Assembly: GCA_907165065.1 (NCBI GenBank)
Contig: OU015524.1
Location: 41,483,295-41,547,294 of the forward strand
Direction: 5' to 3'
DNA length: 64,000 nt
Source: Caprimulgus europaeus
Taxonomy: Eukaryota > Chordata > Aves > Caprimulgiformes > Caprimulgidae
Shown here: one piece after another, positions 41,962 to 52,774 of the stretch
Position numbering within the stretch: the first letter of the stretch is position 1
Layout of the letters: each line of letters opens with the position of its first letter
Notes under the pieces: generated by a model
Told to the model about the DNA's origin: nothing
What the model saw: the letters and a program-made list of their open reading frames with translations, nothing else
The model's database searches: none
Program-made: the position numbers and the translations under genes

Positions 41962-43065
41962 AAACCCTTTGCATAAATTATTCATTCTGTTTACAAGATC
42001 ACAAGCATATTGAGATACAGCTGCATCCTACCATGATGGAGTCATGTTAAGATTATATACAAGGACTTTCAGGAATCACATCTTGATATTTCTCCCTCAT
42101 TGACAGGTGCCTGTGTAAATGCTTACACATGTCCAAGCCAGGAATACAGGCTAGTGAAGTGTTTCAACACCACTTCCCATTATCTTTTGTCTGCTATTGC
42201 CTCCAGGCTCCTAGTCCTCCACCATCAGACAACTTCTACTGTCTTGTGGAAACTGGAAATGTCTGTCTAGATTTTCAGTGCATAATGGTAATGCCAATGC
42301 TTTTAAGTACTGCCACTTCCAATCCATGAATGGCAGAAACTTAAATGTCCACAATTCTTCCCCACTGACAACAGTTATTATAAGCTTTAAACTCTCTTGC
42401 ATGGCCAGCCTTTCTCTGTGGTCAGAAAACTGTCATCTCCTTTCTTTGAATTTTAACTAAACAGAGAGTTAAATTGATAGGAACAGCAAAGGGGAAATCC
42501 CATAGCACTGATTCAGTGAAAATTAGACAATATTGTATCCATTTATTGTCTAAGCTAAAGAGTTTAAAACTTTTCTGAGGTGATAATATAGCTGATATGG
42601 AACTGCAGAGATCCATTGGTGATGCCTGAAAAATCAGGTAAGTTCCTTTGACCATAGCTAGTTGACTAATTTTTACAGGCTTTGTCAGAAGAGTAAACAA
42701 ATTCCTCAGTCCAGAGGTATTTCTCTCAGGTTTCTCTACTGAAGTTATTATGCAATAAAATTGCTTTGTACCATATGAAGTTTTGTGCATTTAAGCTCAA
42801 CTCTCACTTCAACAATTTCAAGGAACTCCTGAAATAAAGGATTGGCAGTCAAAGCTTCTAAATATCAACATGGGAATTCACAACTTAATACTTACGCACT
42901 TGCTTTTCCAATACAGAAACTGGAACACTCAACTGACATTTTCAGTAACTTCCACCTCAGAAATATCAACAAACAATATAGAAGGAAAACAGAAGGGCAG
43001 AACACCAAGGGTGTGCAAAAAGAAAACAAAGCAGCTGGTACGCAGTCTGACTATATAGTGCCTTT

Positions 43066-43096
<31 letters not shown>

Positions 43097-43134
43097 CCAT
43101 TTCCCCTCTCACCCCGCCATCCCATCCCATCCCA
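43066..43134 (+). repeat. (TA)n(CA)n microsatellite followed by (CCCAT)n
   Basis: A TATATA run of about 20 bases passes into CACACACACA. After a C/T-rich link, three copies of CCCAT follow (about 43117-43133). Confidence 0.85.
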
Positions 43135-43761
43135 CCAAGAGGCCTAAAAAGCTTCAGCTACAGGTATTTAAAATTCTCAGGGCTGGCAGAACCCGAGTGC
43201 ACATAGTAGGTGTTCTGTGCAAAGCCGAAGATGACCTTAGAGGCACTAAAAATTGACATAAGTAAATGTGAGCTAACAGGACCTGGCTAAATTCATACCC
43301 ACCCAGATGCTAGCTCATGTTTCTTCACATTGAGCTCTTTGGGATAAAGTGTTGCAATATATCACTTCTACAGCTGTTTGCACACCATATTTGCAATTAC
43401 AAAAGTAAAACTAACCTTTCAGTCAAACATACTGCATGCATTCAACTTTGTATCTTCTGGTGAGAGTACAAACTCATGAGTAACTTCCACATTTTAATGA
43501 CTTTTTCTTTGCTCAAATGAGCAATTTTAATTGACTTTATATGACCACCAATTTAGGTAAAGTTCAGCTGATTAATAAGTACTCAATAACTATTTAGTTA
43601 CATGTAGCTGACTATGTAAAGCTTTAACATACAGTCAGTCACCTATTTTAAAGCATTCTGCACTACATTACTGCTGAAGCCATTTTCACATATTTACTAT
43701 TTACATATCCCTGAGACATCCGTGATAACAGCTCAAGTGGACTTAATGTCTCACTAAATCC

Positions 43762-43810
43762 AGACAGGATTTAGTAGCAAGGTTTACCTTGCTACTAAAT
43801 AATGCTGTCT
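43762..43810. repeat. Perfect 14-bp hairpin with extended stem
   Basis: ATTTAGTAGCAAGG (43769-43782) and CCTTGCTACTAAAT (43787-43800) are perfectly complementary around a TTTA loop. Outside them AGACAG (43762-43767) pairs with CTGTCT (43805-43810) across a small asymmetric internal loop (G against AATG). The loop is too short for a typical microRNA precursor. Both arms are intact while the surrounding sequence shows no repeat, which suggests a local fold-back (template-switch) origin. Confidence 0.85.
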
Positions 43811-44507
43811 ATTAATCTCATTGAAACACCCAGTTAAAGGTCCTAAAAACTGCTTAACTGATAAAAGTCACTAGATGCCCATTTTTTTTGTTCTCTATAT
43901 TATTCAGCTTTCAGTCAGAATTCTCTCTGTTCAAATTCTGCTGAAAAGATAAAAAGCCAAAGCATCACAAATTAATAATTAATACTAGTCTTATTACAGT
44001 AATACTATATCAATGACCTTTCACTCTTACAGACTGATTCAGAATATGACTTTCTTAAACCTCAATTGTATTGTGCGTGTGAGGGTAATCTGTAGAACTT
44101 CAACTCCATTCCATGTTTGCCATTTCATTCAAGTTTCCCCAATGATTCATGTTTTTTTCCACACGAGATCTATTAACAAATACAATCAAACCCAAAAATT
44201 CCTACCTGAGGCTTTGGATAACAACCTCTATTCTTATGATTTTTGCTTAATTAACTACTTAGAATATTTTTCCAGTTCCATGATTCTCACAACTAAAACT
44301 CTTAATATATATATATGTGGTGGGTTGACCCTGGCTAGAGACCGGATGCCCACCAAAGCCCACTCTATCACTCCCCCTCCTCAAATGGGCAGGGGGAGAA
44401 AATTATAACGAAAAGCTCGTGGGTGGAGATAAGGACGGAGAGAGATCACTCACCAATTACTGGCACGGGCAAAAACAGACTCGACTTGGGGGAAAAAACA
44501 AATTTAC

Positions 44508-44513
44508 TTTATT
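44508..44513 (-). terminator. LTR polyadenylation signal, minus strand
   Basis: The plus strand reads TTTATT, giving AATAAA on the minus strand. It lies in the 3' part of the minus-strand LTR, as expected for an R-region poly(A) signal. Confidence 0.65.
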
Positions 44514-44717
44514 ACAAAATCAAAATCAGAGGAGAATGAGAAGTAAAACCAAATCTTAAAACACCTCCCCCATCCCTCCCTTCTTCCCGGGCTTAATCTC
44601 TTTCCCGATTTTCCACCTCCTCCCCCCAGCAGCACAGGGGGACAGGGAATGGGGTTAGGGTCAGTTCATCACACGGTGTTCCTGCCGCTGCTTCCTCCTC
44701 AGGGGGAGGTCTCCTTC

Positions 44718-45055
44718 CCCCGCACCAGCGTGGGGTCCCTCTCACGGGAGACAGTCCTCCACCAACTGCTCCAACGTGAGTCCTTCCCATGACTGACAGC
44801 TCTTCACGAGCTGCTCCAGTCTGGGTCCATTCCATGGGGTGCAGTCCTTCAGGAAGGGACTGCTCCAGCGCGGGTCCCCCACGGGGTCACAAGTCCTGCC
44901 AGCAAACCTGCTCCGGCGTGGGCTCCTCTCTCCACGGGCTACAGGTCCTGACAGGAACCTGCTCCAGCGCGGGCTTCCCGCGGGGTCACAGCCTCCTTCG
45001 GCATCCACCTGCTCCGGCGTGGGGTCCTCCACGGGCTACAGGTGGTCATCTGCAC
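44718..45055 (-). repeat. Minisatellite inside the LTR, about 7 units of about 48 bp
   Basis: Units begin with TGCTCCRGCGYGGGTCC-like sequence at about 44767, 44812, 44861, 44909, 44960 and 45010, with a degenerate unit before them from about 44718. Unit lengths run from 45 to 51 bp. They are GC-rich and alternate between an 'agcgcggg...cggggtcac' type and a 'ggcgtggg...acgggctac' type, suggesting a higher-order dimer of about 100 bp. The array keeps several overlapping frames open on both strands (up to 249 codons), and these are artefacts. Confidence 0.9.
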
Positions 45056-45264
45056 CACCATGGACCTCCAGGGGCTGCAGGGGGACAGCCCGCTTCACCC
45101 TGGTCTTTCACCACTTGTTGGGGGGGGAATCTCTGCTCCGGCGCCAGAGCCCATCCTCCCCCTCCTTCTTCACTGACCTTGGTGTCTGCGGAGTTGTTTC
45201 TTCTTACATCTTCTCACTCCTCTCTCCAGCTGCAAAGTGTGCCGCTTTTTTTTTTCTCCCTTCC

Positions 45265-45467
45265 TTTTTTTTTTCTTAATTATGTTATCACAGAGGCGTT
45301 ACTGATTGGCTCGGCCTTGGCCAGCGGCGGGTCCGTTGCTGTAGCCGGCTGGCATTGGCTATATCGGGTCGGACATGGGGGAAGCTTCTGGCAGCTTCTC
45401 TCACAGAAGCCACCCCATGTCCCCTCCCCCACTGCTACCAAAAACCTTGCCACGCAAACCCAATACA
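45265..45467 (-). promoter_or_regulatory. LTR U3 promoter region, minus strand
   Basis: Two CCAAT pentamers (ATTGG on the plus strand at 45305-45309 and 45354-45358) are followed downstream on the minus strand by ACATAATTAAG around 45285-45275, a weak TATA-like element. This order is that of a retroviral U3 promoter. Whether it is active cannot be read from the sequence. Confidence 0.5.
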
Positions 45468-45891
45468 ATATATATGGATCACTGCACAGAACCAAATTTA
45501 TAAATAATGTACAAACAAAAGTATTTGGAAAAATTTAGAGCTAACTAGCAGAGGGAAAAAATGAGGAGACCAGAAATTCAGAAGATAAATAATAATCCTC
45601 AAATGAAGAGTTCTAGCCTGGTTGTTACTCTGAACTAGGATCAGAGGAAGAATATTGCTTAAGCTTATCTTCACATGAAAATAACTACACATATTATAGC
45701 TTTAATCTTGTTTAAATTAATATAATTTAACTGCTGAAAATAGTTTGGGGATATTTGTTTCAATTTATTTTGCTTAAGTTGATTAGGAGAGGCCTTGAAG
45801 TATGTTTTGCACACGTACACTCCACACATACTGTTGGCCAAAATGAGACTGACTGGCCACGTATTTCTGTTTCATTTTAACTAGGAGAGGG
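45468..45891. other. Unique spacer between the two LTRs
   Basis: These 424 bp of AT-rich sequence lie between the solo LTRs and show no retroviral coding remnant. The two LTRs are therefore separate insertions and not the two ends of one provirus, as their opposite orientation also shows. Confidence 0.8.
45887..45891. repeat. Left target-site duplication, GAGGG
   Basis: GAGGG stands directly before the TG of the LTR and is repeated exactly after its CA end. A 5-bp duplication fits ERVL-type integration. Confidence 0.85.
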
Positions 45892-45947
45892 TGTATTGGG
45901 TCTGGCTGAGATGGAGTTAATTTTCCCCAGAGCAGCCCTCATAGCAC

Positions 45948-46100
45948 TGTGTTTTGTATTAGTAGCTAGAAAGATGTTGATAACACAGCAGTGTTTTGGT
46001 TACTGTAAATTGGACAAATTGAGATTTCACTTCAACTTGTGTTGTGTTTTGTATTGGTGGCTCAAGGGGTGTTGATAACACAGCAATGTTTTGGTTACTG
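45948..46100 (+). repeat. Interrupted direct duplication within the LTR
   Basis: Copies at 45948-46005 and 46043-46100 are each 58 bp, begin TGTGTTTTGTATT and end GTTTTGGTTACTG. They differ at 8 positions (about 86% identical), mostly A/G changes clustered around the middle. The 37 bp between them are TAAA, a 31-bp inverted copy of the sequence at 46733-46763, and GT. As I know the family, the LTR normally has this segment once, and 'ccgagcagcg' follows it directly, as it does after the second copy here. Confidence 0.9.
46010..46040 (+). repeat. Left arm of long-distance inverted repeat (inside LTR)
   Basis: This 31-bp arm is complementary to 46733-46763 with 30 of 31 positions matching (the mismatch is at 46037). 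The arms are separated by 692 bases. This arm lies inside the LTR and the other lies outside it. Confidence 0.95.
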
Positions 46101-46261
46101 CCGAGCAGCGCAAGCACAGCATCAAGGCTGGCTCTCCAACATTTCACCCCCCAGTAGGTTGGGGGTGGGGAATATCTTGGGAGGGGACACAGCCAGGATA
46201 GCTGATCTAAACTGACTAAAGGGATATTCCATATCATATGACATCTGCTGAATAAAAGCAA

Positions 46262-46287
46262 GGGGAAGGGAGGGGGAAGGGGGAGGG
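46262..46287 (+). other. Potential G-quadruplex in the LTR
   Basis: G runs of 4, 3, 5, 5 and 3 are separated by AA, A, AA and A, which satisfies the usual four-run quadruplex pattern with one- and two-base loops. It lies just after AATAAAAGC, around the likely R region of the LTR. Confidence 0.6.
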
Positions 46288-46577
46288 CATTAGTTATTTA
46301 CATTTGTCTTCTGAGGTAACTGCTACACCTCCAGAGCCCTGCTTCCTGAGAAGTGGCCAAACATTGCCTACTGATGGGAAGTAGAGAATAAATCTTTTGT
46401 TCTTTTGCTTCTGTGCGTGAAGCTTTGCTTTGTTTCTATTAAACTGCCTTTTGTCTCGACCCAGGAGTTTGGGGTTTTTGTTCCATCTTATTTTCTCCCC
46501 TCCCCATCCTGCTGAGGAGGGGGGTGATAGAGTGGCTTGGTGGGCACCTGGCATTCAGGCAAGGTCAATCCACCACA

Positions 46578-46582
46578 GAGGG
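46578..46582. repeat. Right target-site duplication, GAGGG
   Basis: An exact copy of the five bases preceding the LTR. Extension to six bases fails (AGAGGG against GAGGGT), so the duplication is 5 bp. Confidence 0.85.
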
Positions 46583-46732
46583 TAATATCTTTGGTAGAAA
46601 AAAAAATGGAGGATTTTTGAACCACCACTAGTGGAAAACTCAAAAAAGTTAAAAAAATACACAAGTAAACTGAGCAGAAAAAAATATATTTTACTATCCA
46701 AGTTTAAAAAAGAAAGAAAGGGAAAGTGAAAT

Positions 46733-46763
46733 ACAGGTTGAAGTGAAATCTCAATTTGTCCAA
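46733..46763 (-). repeat. Right arm of long-distance inverted repeat (outside LTR)
   Basis: A 31-bp arm matching, in reverse complement, the filler inside the LTR at 46010-46040 with one mismatch. It lies 156 bp beyond the LTR's right target duplication, so it is not part of the element. Confidence 0.95.
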
Positions 46764-49700
46764 ATCCAAAACAAAAAATCCAACTTTTAGCTTAACGGTG
46801 CTAGGTGTCACCCCACATTTTTAAGACAGAAACACAGACAGACAGTGTATACATACAACCATCAAAGTTATGAACACTTCTCTAGTGCTTCCTCTTAATG
46901 TTTCACCTTTTAGGTTTAATCTTCTGCAGGAGCTAGCCAAGCATGATGAGTGAAGCTTTTCTGCATCTATTCATTGCTTTTAATCACTAATAATCAAAGA
47001 TAGTCGTCATCAGAGTTTGTGGAGGTGGGGAAAACTGTCAGCACTAAAGTTTTCTAGTACACATGTTCAGGCCCAAGCATAACTTATCATCTCAACCACT
47101 AGAATTCTCAAATTTCTTACAGAAACATTTATTTTTAGGACTTCTGTCAAAAACAGTATGGTAACTAGCTTGCATTCCCTAAACTGTCAATACTAATGTA
47201 GAACTGACCATGAATTAGGTGCAAGACTTCCTACAATCCACGCAGAAATTAAATTAATAATTTAATATTGTAGATTCAACCCAGCTGCCAATGAATCCAA
47301 GAGAGTTGCATTTGTTTACGCTGAGATCAGGAGCAACAGCATTACCAACTGAAAAACCCAGTGAAAGGCCATCAAAAATTATTTTTAATATAGAAAAAAT
47401 AAACACAATGAAGAAAAATAGCTGCTAAACCAAAAATCAAACACCACTGCAGTTCCAAAGATACAGTCAATAAAAAAAAAAAAAATTGAGTAATTGAAAG
47501 GAACAAACTTGAAATTCAGTTTTTTTGGTATGTCCAACATTAAGATTTGGAAAATCTGTCATGACACTGCAACGCATGATTTCAACTACAACACAGAAAG
47601 TAGGATCAAAGTCATGCAAGTCACACAACCACAAAACACTACAACACAAGTGTTCTCAGTATTCAACTGTTCTTGTCATATAAATCAATACACAATGCAA
47701 ATAAATTCTTACCCATCCCATTACGTAAGCCGTATGAAGGAAATGTTCCCACCTTATAAAAACAGAAGGATGAGGTTCGGCCTTTCTTTAAAGGAACCTT
47801 TGCTCTCTACAACAGCTATAAAAACAGTAACTGCAATGAAATTTAAGGGAAGCAGAAGCAAAACTGTACAGCTGTTGTAAAATGAATGCCTTATTCCTTG
47901 AAAAACAAACCAACCAACCAATATATTAAGTGAAATAAGTTGATGAGATCTGACAGAGAGATAGTTACTGGTCACTTAAATGACTCATTGTACCACGGAA
48001 ATTTTCAAACTGATATAACAAGGATAAGACCTCTGCATGCTAATACTGGCAGGTTGCTAGATATTAGACGTTTAGCTATATTGAAAAGTAATTAGTATGT
48101 TACAAATTGTTTCAGTTTCAATATTGTCTTCTTGGAAACAACATATCTGATCATATTAATCCCTGACCTCCATTTTCTTAACTTACAAATACGACAGCAA
48201 GTTAGAATTACATACGTGTGCTAATATGGTGGGAAATAAAGTAGGTGAGATGTGGGGTTTTTTGTATTATTTTCTTTCAAAATGAAGTTCAGTTGAGATC
48301 CTATACTTAGGCCTCAACATCTTCAGCTACATCTTGGATCTTAATGTATCTCATAATTCTTGATATCAGCCTACAAGATTTGCATAATCCATATTCTTCT
48401 GTTTCAGACATTTAAAAGTTTGATTTTACCATAGCCATAATCCAAGAGCTGCTCCTGGCAGCTTACAGCAGCAGCAGGTTTGCTTACAAATGCCCTGAAA
48501 AGCTTGAGTATGTAATGCTTCATAAAGGTTCTGCACTCCAAGTACCTATTTACTGAACCACATTTCTAGATGGTGGACTCAACACATACTTACTTAAATG
48601 AGTGGCTGACAATCCTATCTCTATAGGGTTTTTGTCAAGCTAATTCAAGAAAGTGTTTCGTACCAATCTATAAAACTAAATCCATGCTTGCTTAGCGTTC
48701 CTGAAGAGAAAGTCTTTCCAGAATCATGTTTTTCATTTTACAACTTTACATTGTTATTTGGGGAAGAGGCAGGGGATCAGAGTAATATATACACTAGTAA
48801 GAATCACACTATCTCTTCACCTTCAATATTTTATTCATGGAAGGCAATACATCACACCGAATGCAGAAGTGAATATGACTTTTTTTTTTTTTTGTTTTCC
48901 TAAACTGGGTGGAAAGGTAAATAGCTTTAAAATTCTCTTCGCAGCTTGTAAGAATGTACTTTTAATGATGGATCACTTGGGTTGTGCTTACAAGAAACAT
49001 GGCTCATATAAAATATCTTCAGAATCATAGTAATTAAAATTAAATCTGAATAAACACTTTAATTAAATTTTTACCAATAAAATAAATAGTTAATATCTTT
49101 GACCACTGGGTATGAACTTAAAACTTTGATATTGGCACAAAACAACTCATCAGTACCCACAGAGTTGGACATTAAAGAAAGAGAATCGCAACAGTTTTGT
49201 GTCCAAATTCATACAAATATTTAACTTAAGTTTCATCCATGAGATCCAGCTCTAGCTGGAATCGTTCAGACTAATGCAATTGCAGAAGAAAAATCAGAAA
49301 TTTTGAGACAGACTGCAGCAGAAAGTGATCACATCTTAGGCAGTCTTTAAAGACTGAAAGGTTTCTATATATTAAACCTGGTTTTGGTTTGGTTTTGGTT
49401 TTTAAATCTCCTGCCTTTTTTTCAAGGATGAACAAACCTACTGCTATTTTTATAAACCTTTTTTTTCATTCTTACTTGCACATTTTTGCCTCTTTAGCAT
49501 TCCCTTTGGTAAACAAACACAGCTTTCATTGAGTTGAGTGAGAATGAAAATTACTGACTCAGTAGTGAACAGTATAAACACCGTCTGCTTCTTCTGAAAA
49601 GTACAGTTCATCTTCACAAGTATCTGCAGCTTCCATGTACTTGCTTTCACAAAACAACTGAATTTTTTGAATGGATATATTAAATGCAAGAAAAAGTAAT

Positions 49701-52700
49701 GGTCACTAATATTTTTATTTGGAAGTCAGTAGGGATTATGCTTTTTCAGTGAAAACTGTGCGTATGACTGAAAAGGAAAAATCTGACAGTCTGAGGCACA
49801 TACCTATGACTGTCTGTCAAAAGGAGTGTCAAACACTGTCTTTAGTTTTGTTGATATATTCCCTTATCACACCACAATTTAAGACCAAGGAAAAGGAGAG
49901 CCAATGCATCTGCCTACTCCACCATCACTAGCCAGCTACTGAACTGCAATTTCCAGAAATTAAGCTACAAATTATTCTTATTGCTTTTCTATTTATATTA
50001 GTTCCCTTTGTATTATATAATATTATTTTTAGCAACTATTTTCTCTAGCTCAACCCTTTGCCCCTACTTACACAACCCTGTAAGCTTCTCTTCCACACAC
50101 ATTTGAAGGTTAGCCCATTTAATTTTCTGCTTCAGTATAGACCTTTTCCTTTCTTTTAACAGCATTTGTTCTAAAGTCATTCTTAGCTTTTTTTACACTA
50201 CATCCTGATACTACAGATCATCTTTTTCTGTATTCCAGAGAAAAATCTGTCCTTTCTCTTAAGAGCGAACTTTCTGTCTCTTTCCACAGGAAGCCAAATA
50301 TAATTATATACAAAACAATAACTAGAAAAAGAATACAAACAAATACATTTGAAATAAACAACTCTATCCCCCCACTAAGTCTCCTTACTAGATTTAAGTC
50401 TCCCTGAATTTACCTCAGTGGCTCCAGACCCAAGATAGGACTCCAATTCTTTTTTTTTTTCAGTCCTCCTTAAGATACACTTCGTTAAACCGATTTTGCT
50501 CATTCTCTATTTATTGGTAGATGCTTTCTGCAATAGCTATTTTAGAGAGATATTCACATAAATAAGTATTTCAAGGATCATTTGTCTTCCAAGAACTCCG
50601 GAAGTAAAACCCATCCCACATTTCTTCACTATAGGCTTTCGTAATGCTCTTTCAGCTTTTATTACAGAACTTTCTTTAAGATTTCCCAGTTAACAAAGCC
50701 AGATCACTATGCTAATGACAGGAACAACCAAGAGATACAACTTCAAGAGGGTTCTCAAGCTTTGACTGCTTGAAAATGGTAACTTTGACGTTATGCAAAG
50801 GGCTCCAGAGTACTCCCCAAGAAGAGGTGTTCAGACAAGAGAAAGCTGTGGCCTTGCATGCAATTGCATTTTCAAGATTTGCCTTTTACCAGTTATTACT
50901 TGCAAGGTTAAAACCCTGGCCAGGGGAACCAGAGAAGGTCTGGGGGGTGTCACGGGCATTACATATAAGGAAACATACTTTAATAATATACAGATAAGCT
51001 AGCCTTGATATCCAGTGAAGCACTATTATGAAGAAGCCACCCACTGCATAAGGTAAAGCAAGATTCTACACAGTGACCCATCCTCCCCAGGACCCTGCCA
51101 CATGCTTCCCAGGATCTCTGCCATAGGCATGTTCTTCCCTCAGCACCTGGAGTCATGTTGTTCCATTTTTCTGGGTCTTTTACCCTCCCCCTTCTTTTCT
51201 CTGTCCTGTATATATTTAAGAGTCCCAGGCTCCTGGGACACTCCCTTCAGACTTTCCTCCTACAAGCACTATCCTCTCCTTTCACTACCCTCTTCATTTC
51301 CCTATTTTACAGTTTTCTTGTTCATACCCTTCACCTGCTCACTTCTCACACAGCCGCCTTCTACTGCAATCAACAACCTCAGGAACTTACCTCCCCCTAA
51401 AAGTTTATGAGCTTTCAAAATCTATCACAGACAGTAACACCAATCATGGACTCACAGTCCAAGACAGTTCCATTTTATTCTACTGTTCATTCAGGTATTT
51501 GCATATGTGTATATATGGATAACTTCCTTCGTCTGCCTACTATCAAGAGAGATTTCAAGGTAAAATGCAAATAGCAATCCATTTTGATGAGAGACAGAAG
51601 GATGTTTCAGCTGGTGAAAAAGTAAAGATAAAGGACTATCTATTTCTGACTTCATAAATTTGGATTGTTTGATGTTCAGCTAATCCTGAAACCTACTTAG
51701 GGTTTTCTCACAAATCCACAGTCAGAGCTGAAGAAGAGCCATCCTTTGAAAGAAGATGCAGCAGTTTATGGTGAAACATCATTATCAGAGAAAAATCTGT
51801 AGAGTATTCCACAGGGTGATGTATTTTATCTCTGAGGAGATATAGTGTGCTGTAATTACTTTGTTAGAAGCAAGTATACACCTTTGTAAAGCAATTGGAG
51901 ATGATTAATAAAAAACACAATTCTGAAAATTTTCAAGTTCTGTTCTTCCATCACAGTTCTGAGTGTTTGCATTACTCTCCTTCTTTTTAAAAGTTCCTTA
52001 ATCCTTTGAATAGTTCTTACTATTGTGCTTATTACATATTGAGATTGAATTCTCCTACTAATTGTCTGCAGTGAAGTTTGAAAGGATTTGTTGCTATAGC
52101 AATACTTCAAGTTGATTCAGAAATTAATGATGAAAGAAGTGGCAATTTTTACTACAGAAACATGGGAGAGTGCTAAAAGGCTTCCGGCCAAAAAAGACCA
52201 GTAAGATTTTGCATAGGTGACCAATATAGAGCTCACAGGTATAAAACCAAGCCTTTCATATCATTACATTCTATATGCATAATGGATATCTCATGCTTCA
52301 GTATGTGCAGCATGAATGTTGCTGCCTTAATACCCCAAGATGGGCTCAGCCTCTGTTGTGTTTCAGGAAGTCCTACGAGAGCACAGAGATCTGTCTGCTT
52401 TCGCACATAATGGCACCCTACGGGACAAGCTCCTCTACATTAGGTTAAGGAAAGGGAATCAACTACTTTTCTCTACACATTTGACGTTGTTTCAGTGTTT
52501 TGTGGAGACCTTTATTTTGCATTTTTAGTGAATGTAATTATGTTGCTTCAAGATAATGACCTGCTTGCTCTCATTCCTGAGTAATAGCCATGAAGCCGAA
52601 AAGCGTTTTCCTGGTCATACAAAACAAAAAGAAGTAATTAATACTCTACACTAAGACTGCTATTATCTCACCAAATTATTTAGTTTTGTTGCAGCTGAGT

Positions 52701-52745
52701 ACCTTCTACAAGGTATTTGAGGTTTTAGAGAGAATTGCCTTTTTT

Positions 52746-52774
52746 GGGGGGGGTGCTGGGGAGGTGGGGGAGGG
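52746..52774 (+). other. Potential G-quadruplex motif
   Basis: A run of eight G, then GGGG, GGGGG and GGG, separated by short loops (TGCT, AGGT, A). The four-run pattern fits a quadruplex. No gene or promoter is recognisable beside it. Confidence 0.6.

Larger units (their letters stand above)
34605..44315. other. AT-rich non-coding stretch
   Basis: No gene is supported. The stretch holds microsatellites (35174-35300, 43066-43134), an A/C-rich tract (37466-37548), a 24-base A run (41730-41753) and two inverted repeats (41910-41961, 43762-43810). A textbook plus-strand splice donor, CAG/GTAAGTAC, lies at about 35838, and another, CAG/GTAAGTT, at about 42637. Neither follows a convincing coding frame. 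Confidence 0.5.
44316..45467 (-). mobile_element. Solo LTR of an endogenous retrovirus, minus strand
   Basis: An LTR of 1152 bp, read right to left, starting TGTATTGGGTTTGCG (right end, 45467) and ending GGTCAACCCACCACA (left end, 44316). It therefore has the canonical TG...CA ends. ATATA stands immediately outside both ends (44311-44315 and 45468-45472), consistent with a 5-bp target duplication, although the site is itself TA-rich. On the minus strand the U3 part carries two CCAAT boxes (45358-45354 and 45309-45305) and an AT-rich TATA-like stretch (about 45285-45275). A GC-rich minisatellite and an AATAAA signal (44513-44508) follow. No gag, pol or env sequence flanks it, so it is a solo LTR left by LTR-LTR recombination. 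Its ends and last 90 bp resemble the LTR at 45892-46577, so both belong to related families, which I take to be avian ERVL-like. Family assignment needs a repeat library. Confidence 0.9.
45892..46577 (+). mobile_element. Solo LTR of an endogenous retrovirus, plus strand
   Basis: An LTR of 686 bp starting TGTATTGGGTCTGGCTGAGA and ending GGTCAATCCACCACA, flanked by an exact 5-bp duplication (GAGGG). The sequence follows an LTR type common in bird genomes (ERVL-like, from memory of such sequences): 'gatggagttaattttcccc', 'gggaggggacacagccagga', 'actgactaaagggatattcc', AATAAAAGC (46251-46259), a G-rich run, and a late AATAAA (46387-46392) before the U5 end. No internal retroviral sequence adjoins it, so it is a solo LTR. 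It is unusual in carrying a direct duplication of 58 bp (45948-46005 and 46043-46100) separated by a 37-bp filler, 31 bp of which are an inverted copy of sequence outside the element. Confidence 0.93.

Noticed and set aside
44593-45538. Frames of 80-249 codons on both strands within the first LTR
   Set aside because: They are produced by the GC-rich minisatellite and its flanks inside a non-coding LTR.
44316-46577. The two LTRs as the ends of one provirus
   Set aside because: They are in opposite orientation, differ in length and U3, have separate target duplications, and no retroviral coding sequence lies between them.
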